In this document: positions 1 to 11,924 of the stretch, in pieces
Numbering within the stretch: position 1 is the first letter of the stretch
How the letters are laid out: every line of letters starts with the position of its first letter
Assembly: GCA_021234155.1 (NCBI GenBank)
Contig: JAJEKV010000407.1
Location: forward strand, 1 to 64,000
DNA length: 64,000 nt
Reading direction: 5' to 3'
From: Isoetes taiwanensis
Lineage: Eukaryota; Streptophyta; Lycopodiopsida; Isoetales; Isoetaceae
Position numbers and translations under genes: made by a program
Notes under the pieces: generated by a model
Told to the model about the DNA's origin: nothing
Seen by the model: only the letters and a program-made list of their open reading frames with translations
Databases searched by the model: none

Positions 1-3000
1 TGTGCTTTTAGCTTTCCTCATGCTCAATAAGTAATGCCATGGTTTCAGACCCAGCGATTCCTCGGGCAGCCTCTTCTTGCTACTCAGGCTGTAATGCACC
101 ACTGTTCCTTTTTGCCCCATTTGTGGGCCTTAATGTTTAAATTGTTAAATGTTCTTTCGGCATGCCAGTTAGCTAGTATTTGTTGATTTCAGTGTGGTTT
201 ACGTGTTGCTTTTGGCGGCGTGATAAATGGCGCTGTTAAGTGTTATTTGCTCAGTTGGTAGGAGCAGTGCCAGCGTTGCTGGATTGTGTATGGGCGTGGA
301 ATGTTGTAAATTACGTAAATGGATTGATCTCAGTTTTGAAAAGCCCCTACTGTGGTTTCCATATATATAAGACAATAAAATCGGTGTTATTTACTCGGCG
401 TGGGATTGCCCACTGCGTAACGATCCAGATGCTTCGACGGTCCTTTTCTTTTCACTCTTGATCCCATCAACAAGCTGCCTTTCAATTCTCTTAATCTGTA
501 ATTCTTCGACCGATTGTGTTTTCTGCCCGTGCCTATTTCCTGTGTTTTGCTACGCCCAATCTCCTTCCTGAATATAAGAACCGTGGATTTCTAGGGAGGA
601 AACAAAAGCAATTAAATGTATAATAAAAGTATTTAATTTTAATGAGTTTTGGCTTTGGGGAGAGGGTGAGTGTGTTCTTTTGTGCTCTATATTTTGGTGC
701 ATATTTTTCTCATTTTTTTTATAGAAGCAAAATTTCACGAGTTTTGGCTCTGTGATGTATGCGTGCATCTCCGCTTTTCTGCCAGCAGGTGGATTTGAAA
801 TGAAGAAAAATAATGAGCTATTACCTTCCTAATCATGATTCTTCTCCCCGCAGCCTCTATCACATCTTCTAACCTCTGTTTCATCTTCTAACGGCTCCTC
901 CAGAAACGTCCCAGCCTTTAGCTGCCCATGTGCCAGCCTACTGACTCCCTCTAGATCTTCCTGCTTACGCATGCGTGCTCAGCGCTGCTACGCCGCGGTA
1001 AATGGTGGAATGGATTGATTCGGCCGGAAAAGCTCTACCGCGGGCTCCGCGGCGGCGGCGTATATCAACAAACTGAAAAGAGGTGGCGTATTCATGTAGT
1101 TTGCCCTGCTGGCAGATCCACGCCATTGATCCGGCGGATGCTTGACCACTTTTCTTCAATGCTACGCACATTACTTGATTTTGGTAGAGATTCAAGAAGA
1201 TGTGCTTCTGCAATTTGTGCTGTGCCTGCCTTGTCCAACGCTAAAGAGGCAAGATTTTATAGTGGAAATGAGTGATGAGGGGTGGTGGTGGGAAGATCGT
1301 GAGGTGCCTCAAATTCTCGAGACCCAGCCTATTCAGCCTAAATGCTAAACGGTTATGTAAATGGTGCTGTGAAGAGGAGGATGTGGAAGGAATGGAAGGG
1401 GGTGTAGGCAAAATGAGTAAAAAGTAAGTATGGCTGAGATATTGAACTCCATTGAAATCCACTGTATTTTGCAGAGTCTAAGTAGAGTAGATTTATAATC
1501 CAAAAATAGCTGCAAGGTTCCTAACTAATAAGTGGTTGTATGTATATCGTATGGGCAAAATGAAGATGAAGCTTGAAGGCAAGAAAGATCGCTTTGAGTT
1601 TTACCTACCGTCATGTAATTTTAATGGTGTCATGGTATTTTGTATTTGTCCATGCACAGCTGGCGGAAAGGGAGTGAGAGGATGCATGGCTCTGCCATGT
1701 ACAATCCAAAGAACATATGCGATCAATCTTCAAAGTAACCTACCCAAGAGAATGTCTCAAGTGAATAGTAAGGAAGATATTATGTTAAAAATAAGTACGT
1801 GGAGGTTTTCAGATGGCTACTAAAGTGAGGCCTTTTGTGGAGGAGAGACACAGCATGTAGACTTTGGACTTAAATGAAACATTGGGAGGTTTTGTGAGAA
1901 AGGGTATTTGCATTGTTTGTTGTTTGCCTGACAAAAAACCCTTTGTCCCTTTCCAGATTGAGGGATGTGTGATTTTTTTGTAAAATATGGTTACCGTACT
2001 CTCCCGCTATGCTCGAAAATTTGTAAAGTGCAAAATGAAAGAAAAGAAAATGAATGCTAAGAACCAAGGTAAATTAAGACCAAGGAAAGATATCGCGGGT
2101 GGACGCATTTCGCTGCGGCGCGCTCGTATTCCCGCAGTAAGGCTGCACTTGCTTTGTTTTTAGTTATTTATACTTATTTATATTTAATTGAGGCTCTAAT
2201 TTGTCACACTGCTTTACGAGACTCGCTTTGTCTACAAGGCTGTATCTTGTGGTTTATTGGATTTTTGTTTTGTTCTCTCTTTCTCGCTTTATATTTAACT
2301 TCAATTCAAGCATACTGCAATTTGACTGTTGTGGGCCTTTGAGCCGGAAATTACAAAGCGCAGGCCAATGTAGTACTTCCGCGGCGTAAAGGCCCCTGAT
2401 TTAGTCGCCCATCGCGATCCGTTCGCCTTGCTTTCTACATTATTCTTGCATTTACTTCTTTCTATATTTCGCGAAGGCTCCTAGCCTCTGGCACAGGTGG
2501 GAAATTTCTATTTGGCTTCATTATGTTGTGATCAAAATTAGAGTATATAGAGAGCGGCCCAAATCGATTTGCCTTTACTTCAGATATAATGATGCCCGCA
2601 CTGTGATACAAAATGAGTTCATCCCTCTACACTCAAATGCACATTGATACGTGTGTTCTATATATTTGGCATCGGACGCTTTAAAGTCCCTGGGTAAAGA
2701 GAATGGTGGCCATTTTATCTGTTTCCTCGTGGTTTACCAGGCCGCGCAGGTGTGTAAGCGAAACATACATTTCTGGCGATATACACGCATACACCGTTCT
2801 CGGTGTAAAAGTGATCAACATCTGTGATAGACAAAGATTTCAGCATAATACAGTGGATCCTACCAAGGTTTCGCTGGGGATACGGTGAAAGGGACCGACA
2901 GTTTGGTCTCTGTGAGTTCGCTATGCATTTTAATAGTTTACATACCGGGAATGGCCGGGGTATAAGAAATGGCAATGGCTGTCCACCCATCTCCCTTCCC

Positions 3001-3040
3001 ACACTTCTAAGAGTAGGGTTAAGTGTTGGGACTTAACAAA
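1..3040. other. No supported gene; unassigned spacer
   Basis: Only short open frames of 60-95 codons occur on both strands. None shows a recognisable domain, a coherent intron-exon layout or a repeat relationship to the rest of the window. A TATA-like run (tatatataag) near 361 lies upstream of an AATAAA at about 375. That arrangement could be a relic LTR or nothing. No function is assigned. Confidence 0.5.
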
Positions 3041-3049
3041 TCTCACTGG

Positions 3050-3620
3050 TGCACAGCCAGTTGGGGCAGCCATCTCTGCTGTGATCTCCCCAAAGCCCAT
3101 GGGGTGTGTAGGAGATCACTCCCACCCTCGAGGTCTACATGCTTCCACGGCAGGACTGAGGGCCACCGCTCTTGCCCGGCTCTTAACCCACCTGGAAGGC
3201 AAACCCCACCCCACGGTGGCTGCTCTCCGGGCAGCTGCCTTGCTCCACACCCAGCGTGTGCCACACCCAACACTGATCCCCTGCAGTCGCATAGATTCCA
3301 GTCGGCCTTAACTCCTGCTCTGCTGGGCCTGTCCTTCAATTCCACAACCGTGTGAGGTGGCTCTTAGGCTAATAAAGATAATGCACTAAGAGGGACTAAC
3401 TAGGGTACCAGCCAAGCTGGCTCAGCCCCTACCTCAACATAATGAGTTCATGTGAACCAGAACTGGGCCTTACTATCTCAACATAATAAATACAAAAGAA
3501 CTAATCTATCTCATGAGTTCTTAGTTAGCCCCACCCGGGATCTACGGGCCGCCAGGCGGACCTGCTTCAGGCTAAACTCTCACTGCATTCAAAGGCTGGG
3601 CCGGAGGTTTATGTTAGCCT
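3050..3620. repeat. Diverged LTR-like repeat related to the 45.7/55.0 kb gypsy LTR
   Basis: A C-rich stretch shares a collinear series of short blocks with the repeats at 45706 and 55012. The blocks include tctcccc, then ggagatcactccc, then catgc followed by a cac-rich segment, and a gaggaccac/gggccaccgc block at matching distances. It is much more diverged than those two copies are from each other. Open frames on both strands here are compositional and are not called. Family membership is inferred from block order only. Confidence 0.4.
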
Positions 3621-4239
3621 GACCACCAAATAATTGATTCACCATCTTTGGTCCGAAGGCGCCCACAAAGCCCTCGCTTCGCCGGATGCGGAGGAATATT
3701 CATCACGCTGGCGGTTGAATTGACTTCGTGCGTAGCTCGAAGCACAAATGTTAGGGGTTTGGCATGCAGCTATCGGGCCAGGGTTTGTGGTTTCCATGGA
3801 CTCGGGCTCAGCCTTTTAGTGGGTTGTGTTGTCTGCTGTGATTATTAAGTGTACCCATTGTGTGCTTGCCTCTTTAGGGCTGCCTCTTGTATGTGGCGTG
3901 GCATAACGTCACTAGATTTTGGGCGCGGACATTTTAGGTGTATTGTGGAGGGATGTGTTTTTGGAGGATTGTATTGTGGATTGAATGTGTACCACATATA
4001 AATGCTCATTTTGTGCTTCAATACCAAAAAGAAAGTGATTTTCGTGATGAGAATTTATCCACAAGAACTAAGAAAAGTTAGTAGAGGTCTAAGACGCATA
4101 AATCAAGACACATAAGAGTGGATTACCTAACTAATAATGGAGTCAAAGATATCGCTAAAGATTCAAGGGCCGAAAATAGACAAGCTAAGAAAAGATTTTG
4201 ATGTTTTGTAAAAGAAAAATGTGGCTTTATCGCTGAAGG

Positions 4240-7130
4240 TGAGAACAATTAGGGATTCCTCAGGGAATCCATGAATCGTATGGATGTGAAAAGTTTTGTA
4301 GAGACATTGTTGAGGCCCATACACTTAGGAAAATTTGAAGGTAAGACAAATTTATGGAACTTCCTTACGATAAGCTGCCCAAAACATAATTAGGGCCGTG
4401 TTATAAGAGAAGATACAAGAAGACCACAAAAAGACCTTATTTGAGACAATCAAAATTTGGGGCGGACAAAGAATGCATAACTTTTATCCATTAACTTTCA
4501 GGCCCTAGTTTGTCTACCACCACGCGACGACGAGGAAGAATTTTGCTTTACAAATGTGGCATAAGGGAAGAAACGCTTGCCTTTCTAGGAGGTGTGTATT
4601 CCAGCCATATGACAATGAATTGGTTTGCCACTTGATCAGTACCATCCATTGTATGCAGGATGAGACCGCTATAAAGAGAGCAAAGATAAATGGATTGCAA
4701 GAGATGACACCTTGATTCGATTTTGTGGTTTGAAAGAAGGGCATACTTGTGAAATGAATTTTGTAGTTCATGTTGGTAGTGGAGAGGTTGGATACACAAC
4801 CATAATGGATGCATTTGAGTTAAACACCATTGCACACTTTGCACGAAGTTCTAATTGTGAATCCTTTGCATCCACGCCGCATAGATTTGTCTTGTCTATC
4901 CAACTTACATGCAATAAGTTCAACCATGACGAGGTAAGAATCCAATGGAAAAAGGTTCAAGCCCTTTGGAATTCACACTTGAGGCATGTATTGGGACCAT
5001 TAATCGGTCATAGCTCGATGGAGATGCACGCCGAGGGCATGTATGCTTTGAAGACTACACGCCCTGAAGCAAGTGAATGGAAGATATGCCATACCTTGGG
5101 AGGGTTGGGTAAGCCACCGCAGCCATAAGAGATGATGGAAGCATTTGTGGACTTCATGATCAAGATTTCATCCATAATGGCAAGAAACTAATTAATCCGA
5201 TGGACAATGCTTCAAGAAGATTGTATCTAGGAAATGAGTATGTGACATTGAATGATGTATGGCATGTCTTCAACATGTTTCAAGGGGAACATGGACTCCA
5301 ATTGGGAGATGTCGTAAAGGAAAGATAGGCAAAATTGGAGGGCTGCTCAAAGGATAGCTTCAAGAAAGGTTCGTGGATGTTTGCAAAGATTAAGAGATCC
5401 AAGTACTTCTAAACCTATGAGAACTTTAGGGACTGAAATATACTTGCATGTTGTTTCCCACTACATTGACATATTTCTATCACCACATTTGGATCTTCGC
5501 ACGGTGAAAGCGGGCTTCAACTGGTCTCTTTTTTCTTTAGGTATGTTTGAACTGCAAATGAACTTATGCTTAATAGTCTTTCCTTCTCATATTCTAATTG
5601 TAGGTTATGGAGACTATGGATAATCAATCATGAGACACATTCTTTTGACCAAGAACTTCATATCCCGCTTAGACCTTTCTTTTTGATATTTAGCTCTCAT
5701 GCCACTTTGTAGTTTTGTTAGTAAGGTACTTCAATGAAACATGCATGTGTATGGCTGTCCCATTGCATTGTACTGTGGTCGATAGAATTTTTTCTCCAAA
5801 GTGGGCTTGCATGGTTAGGAATGAAAGATCCTATATGTGGGCTGATCTGCTAGAAACATGTAATGCTTTGAATAGGGTGGGTCAATTCCAAGCTTATGGT
5901 GACTTGTTATTCCCCTGCTGCACATATAAAACAAGAGAACATTTGGCAAAGGGCCGGAAAGAAAGGTAGATAATGCAGAAATGAAATCGGGCTGATCTAT
6001 GTGATCTAAGTGAAGTAAGTACCAATGACAAGATTGTGGATGCCTTAAAGGACGGTTTCAAGTATGCTCAAGCATTATGTGCTCAAGTAGGCATTACATG
6101 TGATAAAGAAGGCGCAGAAACATGGTGGGAAACACCATGGAAACATGAAGATTATTTTCATCGTGACTAACTTCAAGCAGTTAGACACTACACAAATTGA
6201 AGATGAATCCGATGTTGTTGAGATTGAAGAAGATAGTACAAGTACAAGAGACAATAATGCAAGTGAATCCCATGACATTGTGGCTGAGATGGAGCTTAGG
6301 CACACGTTTGAAGCCATGCTTGATGAGACTGAAAACTCGCATTCCCAAGTAGATAGAACCGTGAAGGTAGACGGTAAACTAGTATGCAAGGCCACTTTAG
6401 TGAGCCAGCTTAATGGCAATCCTTGGTTGTCAAAAGATAGATTGACAAAAGTTAAGCATCATGCTTTTCTTGATGCAAATTCGAAGGTAGTAAATGCAGC
6501 AACTTCACTTGGAATAGGTTCCGATTGTGCAGTTTATTTTGAGAATGATGAGGAGTTAAGCAAAAATTGGAAGAGCTTGGAAGGAAAGTAGAGAAAACAT
6601 TGACCTCATTGATAGGCCCTCATACTTGGTGGAGTTGAATTTGGCATGGTACAATGAACACAAGACGGGAAGGAGGACATGTTTTACCTATGACAACTTC
6701 GATAATCAAGTAATATCGCTTGATTCCGTCATCTCATTGGCTTGTTTGACATATAAGCCTGAAAATGGTAGATACTTTCTTGATGAGAATGATAGAAGAC
6801 AATTTAATGGCTTTCTGAATGATCAAATGAAAGGTGTCTAGCATCTAATTAATATGTTTGTATATTTCATTGTGTTTGGATATTGTAGTCTAATAATTTG
6901 TGTTTCTTTCTTGCATTTCAGTGGAACAAAGGGAAGCAGTAGGTGTGATTGCCTCAAGGATTGCCTAAGCATCCGTTAGCTGATCATAAAGCTGAACGTG
7001 AGCATTTGATCATAAAACAAGAGCATTTTGTTGTCACCTTAAGGATTCTCGGCCCAAGACTACGATTATTTTCATGCTTAAGGCATTTTGTTAGGATTAA
7101 TAGTTCAGGTTTCAGCTCGGATCTAAATCT
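4240..7130 (+). pseudogene. Broken multi-exon gene of unrecognised family
   Basis: Coding-like segments follow one another on the plus strand through several frames. Frame 4712-5128 contains KDKWIARDD just upstream in a neighbouring frame. Frame 5381-5540 ends at a donor (gtatg, 5541) whose acceptor (attgtag, 5601-5603) gives a 63-bp intron and then LWRLWIINHET. Frames 5715-5969, 6100-6591 and 6626-6841 continue with motifs such as GKLVCKATLVSQLNGNP and RPSYLVELNLAWYNEHKTG. The last two segments join across a single-base shift near 6545. A donor after 6837 and the acceptor tttcag at 6921 suggest a final short exon. In-frame stops and shifts mean it is not functional as read. The product is unrecognised; I suspect a repeat-derived gene family, but no catalytic motif supports that. 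Confidence 0.5.
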
Positions 7131-7457
7131 CTAAGCATCAGGCTTGGCTTTTTTAACACAGGGGTTTATGTTACTGGCTCTTAAATCTTTTTATCTTTTG
7201 TTTATCTGTACATTATAAGCTGGAATACACGTTTCTAAGTGGGGCTGATGGAGTTGTCTTTAAACCGTCTCAAGAATGGAAAGAGCAGAAAAAGATACTA
7301 CTTTTAGTTGCCGAATACACGCTTCTAAGTGGGGCCTTTTGTCTCGCTTTCTAAGTGGCCTTTTTTGTCTCTTTTGTTTATCTCTTTCTCACACATGCAT
7401 GTCTGTTTACTTCTTTACTTATAAATTTTTCATATGCATGTTTTGGTATGCATGTTT

Positions 7458-7533
7458 TGAATTGTTCTTTTAGGTTGTTGCAACTGGAATTGTATTGAAT
7501 TGTTCTTTTAGGTTGTTGCAACTGGAATTGTAA
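7458..7533. repeat. Two-copy 38-bp tandem duplication
   Basis: The unit beginning tgaattgttcttttaggt occurs at 7458-7495 and again at 7496-7533 with no visible differences. It lies in an A+T-rich spacer and supports no gene. Confidence 0.85.
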
Positions 7534-7739
7534 TAACAAGATTGTAAAAACAGTATTGTAAAAACTACTCAACTTGTTCTAAAAACCATTTTATATTCAA
7601 ATATTTAAACCTCGCTTTTACAAAAACAAAGAAGTGCGACTTGCCAACCGGTTACAAAACACAGCACATCAAAAAAAGTTTACAAGTTCTTTACAGAAAC
7701 TATGTTTACATAACTGCAATAAGCATTGCATGTTTAAAA

Positions 7740-7880
7740 CTCCAGCAGGGAACCAAAAACTTGAAGATTTACAGCAGGGACCAGCATGTTTGAAGATTTA
7801 CAGCAGGGAAAAAAAACTTGAAGATCTGATACAGCCGAGAACAAAAAACAAGCAGATTTTGAAGAAAAAACTTCAGATTT
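7740..7880. repeat. Degenerate short repeats with ttgaagattt core
   Basis: The phrase ttgaagatttacagcaggga appears twice (about 7759 and 7790), followed by looser versions (cttgaagatctgatacagc and ttgaagaaaaaacttcag). The plus-strand open frame 7634-7894 mostly translates this repetition and is not called as a gene. Confidence 0.5.
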
Positions 7881-8031
7881 CATACTGGAGTTGAGATCTT
7901 TGCACTCAGACTTGTGGCACTTGTGGTAAAACTGGGTGGCCGGGAGGGGGCATCTTGAAATCAAAATGAAGGAGAATCCCATCCGCTTCAATATTAAACC
8001 GCAAAACACGCCTTCCGTTGGATCTACCCGG

Positions 8032-8196
8032 TCAATCCATCGCCGCACCTTTTCGTAAACACGGGCTCCCCTGCTCCACCAAGCTGCACCTCCAAGCACG
8101 GTAGAACTTGGCCACCAAATCATCCGTGATGCCCGGATGGTTAGAGGAGATCGATTCCACCATGCGCTTCTTGGCAGTACATTTAGTTCTAGCCAT
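8032..8196 (-). CDS. Short ORF with histone-H3-like N-terminus; function unknown
   Basis: From the ATG at 8196 the minus strand reads MARTKCTAKKRMVESIS and stops at 8032 after about 55 codons. The first nine residues resemble the histone H3 tail (MARTKQTARKS), but nothing after them resembles H3: no GGK, no histone fold. The neighbouring minus frame from about 8060 to 7900 stays open and coding-like, so a frameshift near 8050 may have shortened a longer protein. The open frame extending upstream of 8196 is hydrophobic only because it translates the A+T-rich minisatellite at 8428-8575, so I place the start at the internal ATG. It could be the N-terminus of a transposon-encoded protein or chance. 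Confidence 0.25.
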   Translation of the reverse strand: MARTKCTAKKRMVESISSNHPGITDDLVAKFYRAWRCSLVEQGSPCLRKGAAMD

Positions 8197-8427
8197 TTTT
8201 CCTTTGAACGAAAGCAAATCGGAAGAGAAGAGCAAATTGGAAGAGAAGAGGAATGAAGAGAAGAGATGGCGCCAAACCTGCGCCAAAGTGAGAGAGAATG
8301 AAGGAGTCGGAAGGAGAATGTCCATTCTCGTCCAATCGACATCATTAAAGCCTCCATTAAAGGCTATTATTTGCATGGCTCGATTTTCGAGCCATGCAAT
8401 AGGAAAATCGAACCATATTTCCAATTT

Positions 8428-8575
8428 GCAATACCATATAATACCAATATAATACAATTTGCAATACCATATAATACCAATTTGCAATAACCATATACAA
8501 ACCATATAATACCAATTTGCAATACCATATAATACCATATAATACCTACAATTTGCAATACCAAATAGTACCAAT
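8428..8575. repeat. A+T-rich minisatellite (tttgcaataccatataataccaa-like)
   Basis: About six imperfect units combine tttgcaatacc with one or more catataatacc blocks. Unit lengths vary by loss or gain of the second block. Read on the minus strand it gives a string of GIANWYYMV-like residues that imitates a membrane protein. Confidence 0.8.
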
Positions 8576-8576
8576 A

Positions 8577-8660
8577 GGAAAACCAAGTCCAATGGTGTAA
8601 TGGGAAAAATCAAGTCCAATGGTGTAATAGGAAAACCAAGTCCAATGGTGTAATGGGAAA
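8577..8660. repeat. Three-copy 27-bp minisatellite
   Basis: Three units of ggaaaaccaagtccaatggt plus gtaatR lie directly after the A+T-rich array, differing by one or two bases each. On the minus strand they translate as repeated P(I)TPLDLVF, which explains part of the long minus frame here. Confidence 0.8.
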
Positions 8661-9153
8661 CATATTTTCGATTATTCACCTCCTCTCGCTGCATAGATCC
8701 CGCGGATCAATCTCGCCATGTTTACCCCCCGAACGTGACCAACTCAACGTGACCAAGGTCCATGGTGGTCCGCGGTAAGCATATGGTCCATGCAAGCATA
8801 TGGTACAAAGTCGCAAAAGTCAAAAAAGGGATTATATAATTTGGCACAATCAATCGTAAATCTACGGATAGGGTCTATATTGTATGTTAGTTCGAAAAAC
8901 CGTATGGTATGGGTTTTTCTACTCCAAAAAGTCGTATACAGGGGTTTTTCTATGACCCCTCGAACGCAGATGCCATCTGTCCATATATAGAGGTGCACCC
9001 AGAAAGGAAGCATTTGAAAGACCTTGTATACTTCTTCTATACTAAGAGAAAATGCCGAGTACTCACAGGGAATCTGACAGGCACAGAGTTTGATAAAGTC
9101 AGCCAAAGAAAATAATGACATAACCAAGAAGATCATCCTTGAGGATGTCTATT

Positions 9154-9800
9154 TCAAACAGGTTCAACATCTTCATCATCAATAGGAGCTGTAAGGTAAG
9201 CCGAAGAAAGGAAAGCGTGGCCAATCCACAGGAAGCACTTGTTCAGTAAGTTTGGCTCTAATTTTGCATGAAGCAGGTCACAGAGAGTCCTCCTTGTCCT
9301 ATAAATTGGGCCCTGCCAAAGTGCTATTAGTTGTCTGGCATCCTCGAAAAGCTCCAAATTGGGTGAGCACCCAATTTCGAGCCCCTTTGCGTGTGCATTT
9401 GCGCATGTACAGACCTCCATGTCCTCCAAATTGAGCGGGCAATTAATTTGGCGCCCTTTCCATGTATAGTTAGTCATTTTGGCATCCCCATATTCCACCA
9501 AGTTGGACGGGCGCCCAATTTGCAGCCCCTTCCCATGTGCATTTGCATATGTATAGACCTCCACGTCCTCCAAATTGGACGAGCGCCCAATTTAGAATGC
9601 TTTCCATGTGTAGTTAGTCACTTGGCATCCCCATATTCCACCTAAATTGGAGAGGGGCCCACGGGAGGGGGGAGGGGGTGATGCACAATTTGGAGCCCCA
9701 TCTTGTGTGCATTTGTGCATGTATAGACCTCCATGTCCTCCAAATTGGGTGGGCACCCAATTTTGGACCCTTTTCCGTGGTGTGCTAGTCGCTTGGCCAC
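9154..9800 (-). pseudogene. Minus-strand pseudogene of ~24-residue repeats (possibly leucine-rich-repeat-like)
   Basis: On the minus strand the product is built of repeats about 24 residues long, such as NLEDVEVYTYANAHGKGLQI and NLEDMEVCTCANAHAKGLEI, each followed by G.P(S/P)NL. At DNA level the phrase gacctcc is spaced 144 bp (9412 to 9556) and then 170 bp (9726). The first distance is exactly 48 codons. The second includes a frame change, and the upstream copies (9580-9800) are read in a shifted frame with stops. The NLE..EV...N....L.IG spacing recalls plant disease-resistance-type leucine-rich repeats, but the fit is loose and no nucleotide-binding domain is present. The last frame ends DDEDVEPV at 9154. 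A degenerate C-terminal fragment is the most I can claim. Confidence 0.4.
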
Positions 9801-9949
9801 CAAGTTGGATCGTGTCCCCCTGCCTTTGTGCAGCTATTCATTTGACATCATAGTTTCCAAGTGCATTTTCTCATGGTTGCTTCCTTTTGTGGGAATGGGT
9901 GGCTATAGCTATGCAAACGTTGAAGAAGGCCAGTCTTCGAGACTATGAT

Positions 9950-9958
9950 TATTTTATT
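9950..9958. repeat. 9-bp target-site duplication, left copy (MULE-1)
   Basis: TATTTTATT directly precedes the left terminal repeat of MULE-1 and is repeated exactly at 12220-12228. Nine bases is the length typical of Mutator-superfamily insertion. Confidence 0.92.
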
Positions 9959-10487
9959 GGAAAAAACTACAAAATACCCCTAACTTTATGCGTAAATTCA
10001 CAGCTTTTTATTCCCTAACTTTTAAAAATTCACGAAATGCCTTTATGCACCGTGATTTGTCCAAAAGGGTATACCCCTCCCCGATTTTGTCCAAACCGTA
10101 AATGTAACCTAAATTGGTGGGACTAAATTGGCGTGGAGTTCACGGAGTGGAGTCCGATTATACCGAGTGGTGTTCTGATTGTGCATGCAATAGAGTTCAT
10201 TTGCCATTGTTCACTCCTACCGGTATGTTCTTGCTTGATATGATGGAATGGTATGTTCTTTGTGAATTTAGAGTCCCGTAGAAATTGCTAGGCAAAAATT
10301 CGCCCCAGTAGAAATTTAGAGTTAGGCGTAAATTGCTAGAAATTTTGCCTCAATTTCGATCATGTTGAGAAGATCTCTCATGTTTGGTGTGAAAGAAGAT
10401 CTCTCCTGTTTGGTGTGAAATCTCATTTCCCTTTTCAAAAAATATTTGCCTTTGCTTCATTACAGTTGAAACAGATCCTACATTAAC

Positions 10488-11782
10488 ATGGCATTGCAAA
10501 CTGGATCAACCTGGGCATCTTTGGATGAGTTGAAATTGGCTGTGAAGGATCATGCAATCGCTCATACTGTTGAATGAAGATTCTTAAGAGTGATCGGAAA
10601 AGGTATGCCTTTCAAACATATAATGTCTGTTTGTTATCTTCCTTCTCCAATTTGAGTTACTTTGATCCTCCTGTAAATATAGGTACACAGTAAAATGCAG
10701 TGTTGATAGTTACAGTTGGTGTCTCCATGCTTCTATTGTTGAAGGAGGCCCAGATGTGCTATCAAATGCATAGATGGTGAACATACATGCGCTGGGGGTT
10801 CACAACTTGGCAACAAAGAAGCCAATACTAAGTGGCTTGCACATGAAACAGTAGAGACGTTTAGGGACCAGTCGGAAGCGAAAGAGGCAGCACATGCACA
10901 TATTCATGGGGACCATACTGAAGTGTACAGGAAGTTGCATGGTTACTGCAATGAAATTTTACAGACTAGCATTCATGCAGAAGACAGATGATGGCCGATT
11001 TTTCCGCATTTTCATTGCCTACAATGCTAGTTTGAGGGGCTTTTCATTTTGTAGGACAGTTGTTGCATTGGACGGTACTCATGTGAAAGGAAGGTATCTA
11101 GGAATCTTACTCTCAGCAACAGCAATTGATGGGAACGATTGCTTGTATCCTTTAGCCGTTGTTGTGGTTGCGGCAGAGAATGATGACAATTGGGTTTGGT
11201 TTCTTCAGAACTTAAAAAATTGCTTGCAACATTCAGAGTGTATCACTTTTATCTCGCATGCATGTAAAGGACTAGTTGAGGGTTCTCATGTCGCTTGTGC
11301 CATACCGCACAGAAAGAACTGTGAAGAAGCTATGTCCATTTCGCGTTCTTCATGACTTCATACTTTGAGACATACAGAGAAGTACTTCATCCTGTTGTGG
11401 TTTCCCTAACGTTGGATGACACTTTACCACCAGCTACTAGAAGGAAGGAAGGAAGGAAGGAAGGAAGGAAGGAAGGAAGGAAGGAAGGTGTATTTTTACG
11501 TCGTAGCACTAGCCAACATCCCTTAGGACATATGACGGCACATGGCATGTTCTTGCAATCCCCCTTCAAGGAGCACCGCCCCCTACAAGGATACCAGGGG
11601 CCAAAGGTCCTAAGATGCCAAGATCCTAGTGAGGTTCGAACACGAGACCTCAATGTGCTAGAAGACCTCTTGGACGTCCACGAAGTAAGAGAATTCGTAC
11701 CGAAGGTGAATTGAAGGAGGTCCATCATTGTGCTAGATGCAAGGGAACATGGCATAATACACGTATATGCATGGCTGCAATC
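10488..11782 (+). pseudogene. MULE transposase, degenerate (copy 1)
   Basis: The protein begins MALQTGSTWASLDELKLAVK (the N-terminal MuDR-type region) and soon meets a one-base shift near 10574. By comparison with copy 2, an intron of about 80 bp follows SDRKR and the next exon starts YTVKCSVDSYSW. The catalytic region is the frame 10894-11355 with ALDGTHVKGRYLG (first acidic residue), DDNWVWFLQNL, and CITFISHACKGL, where the second conserved aspartate is replaced by histidine. After the inserted short element the frame resumes with a CCHC knuckle, HHCARCKGTWHNTRIC, about 11730-11775. MULE transposases cut and join DNA at the terminal repeats; this copy cannot be active. Confidence 0.85.
11440..11695 (-). 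mobile_element. tRNA-derived SINE-like insertion with (CTTC)n tail
   Basis: On the minus strand a B box (GTTCGAACC, plus 11631-11641) lies about 34 nt after a weak A-box-like segment (GTCCAAGAGG, about 11664-11680), which is the spacing of a tRNA promoter. The unit ends in a run of CTTC that appears on the plus strand as (GAAG)12 at 11440-11488. It interrupts the MULE transposase between LPPATRR and the IRTEGEL segment leading to the zinc knuckle. The same unit is in MULE-2, so it entered before the transposon multiplied. The target duplication is not clear. Confidence 0.55.
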
Positions 11783-11924
11783 TGAAAAACATCTACCTTA
11801 AATCGATTGCAAGTCTTAAATTGTTTTTGAAAACTTGATCCTATTGGAAATTGGGATTCTGTTGAAAACCTGTTGAAAACCTTATTTTATGTTCTTTCTC
11901 ATTCGTCTCTGTTTCAAGTCTTGG

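Noticed and set aside
3043-3355. Overlapping ~100-codon frames on both strands
   Set aside because: C-rich LTR-like DNA with few stop codons; no motif, and the frames are not conserved in the related repeats.
3990-4002. TATA box (acatataaatgc) as promoter of the 4.2-kb gene
   Set aside because: Plausible in position, but no transcript start, no intact first exon and A+T-rich surroundings make it indistinguishable from chance.
8196-8694. Upstream part of a 220-codon minus frame with many hydrophobic residues, looking like a membrane protein
   Set aside because: The hydrophobic stretch is the translation of the A+T-rich and 27-bp minisatellites; repeat units, not protein constraint, keep the frame open.
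11352-11755. Open frames on both strands with (KEGR)n or (SFLP)n repeats
   Set aside because: They translate the (GAAG)n tail of the SINE-like insertion inside the transposase.
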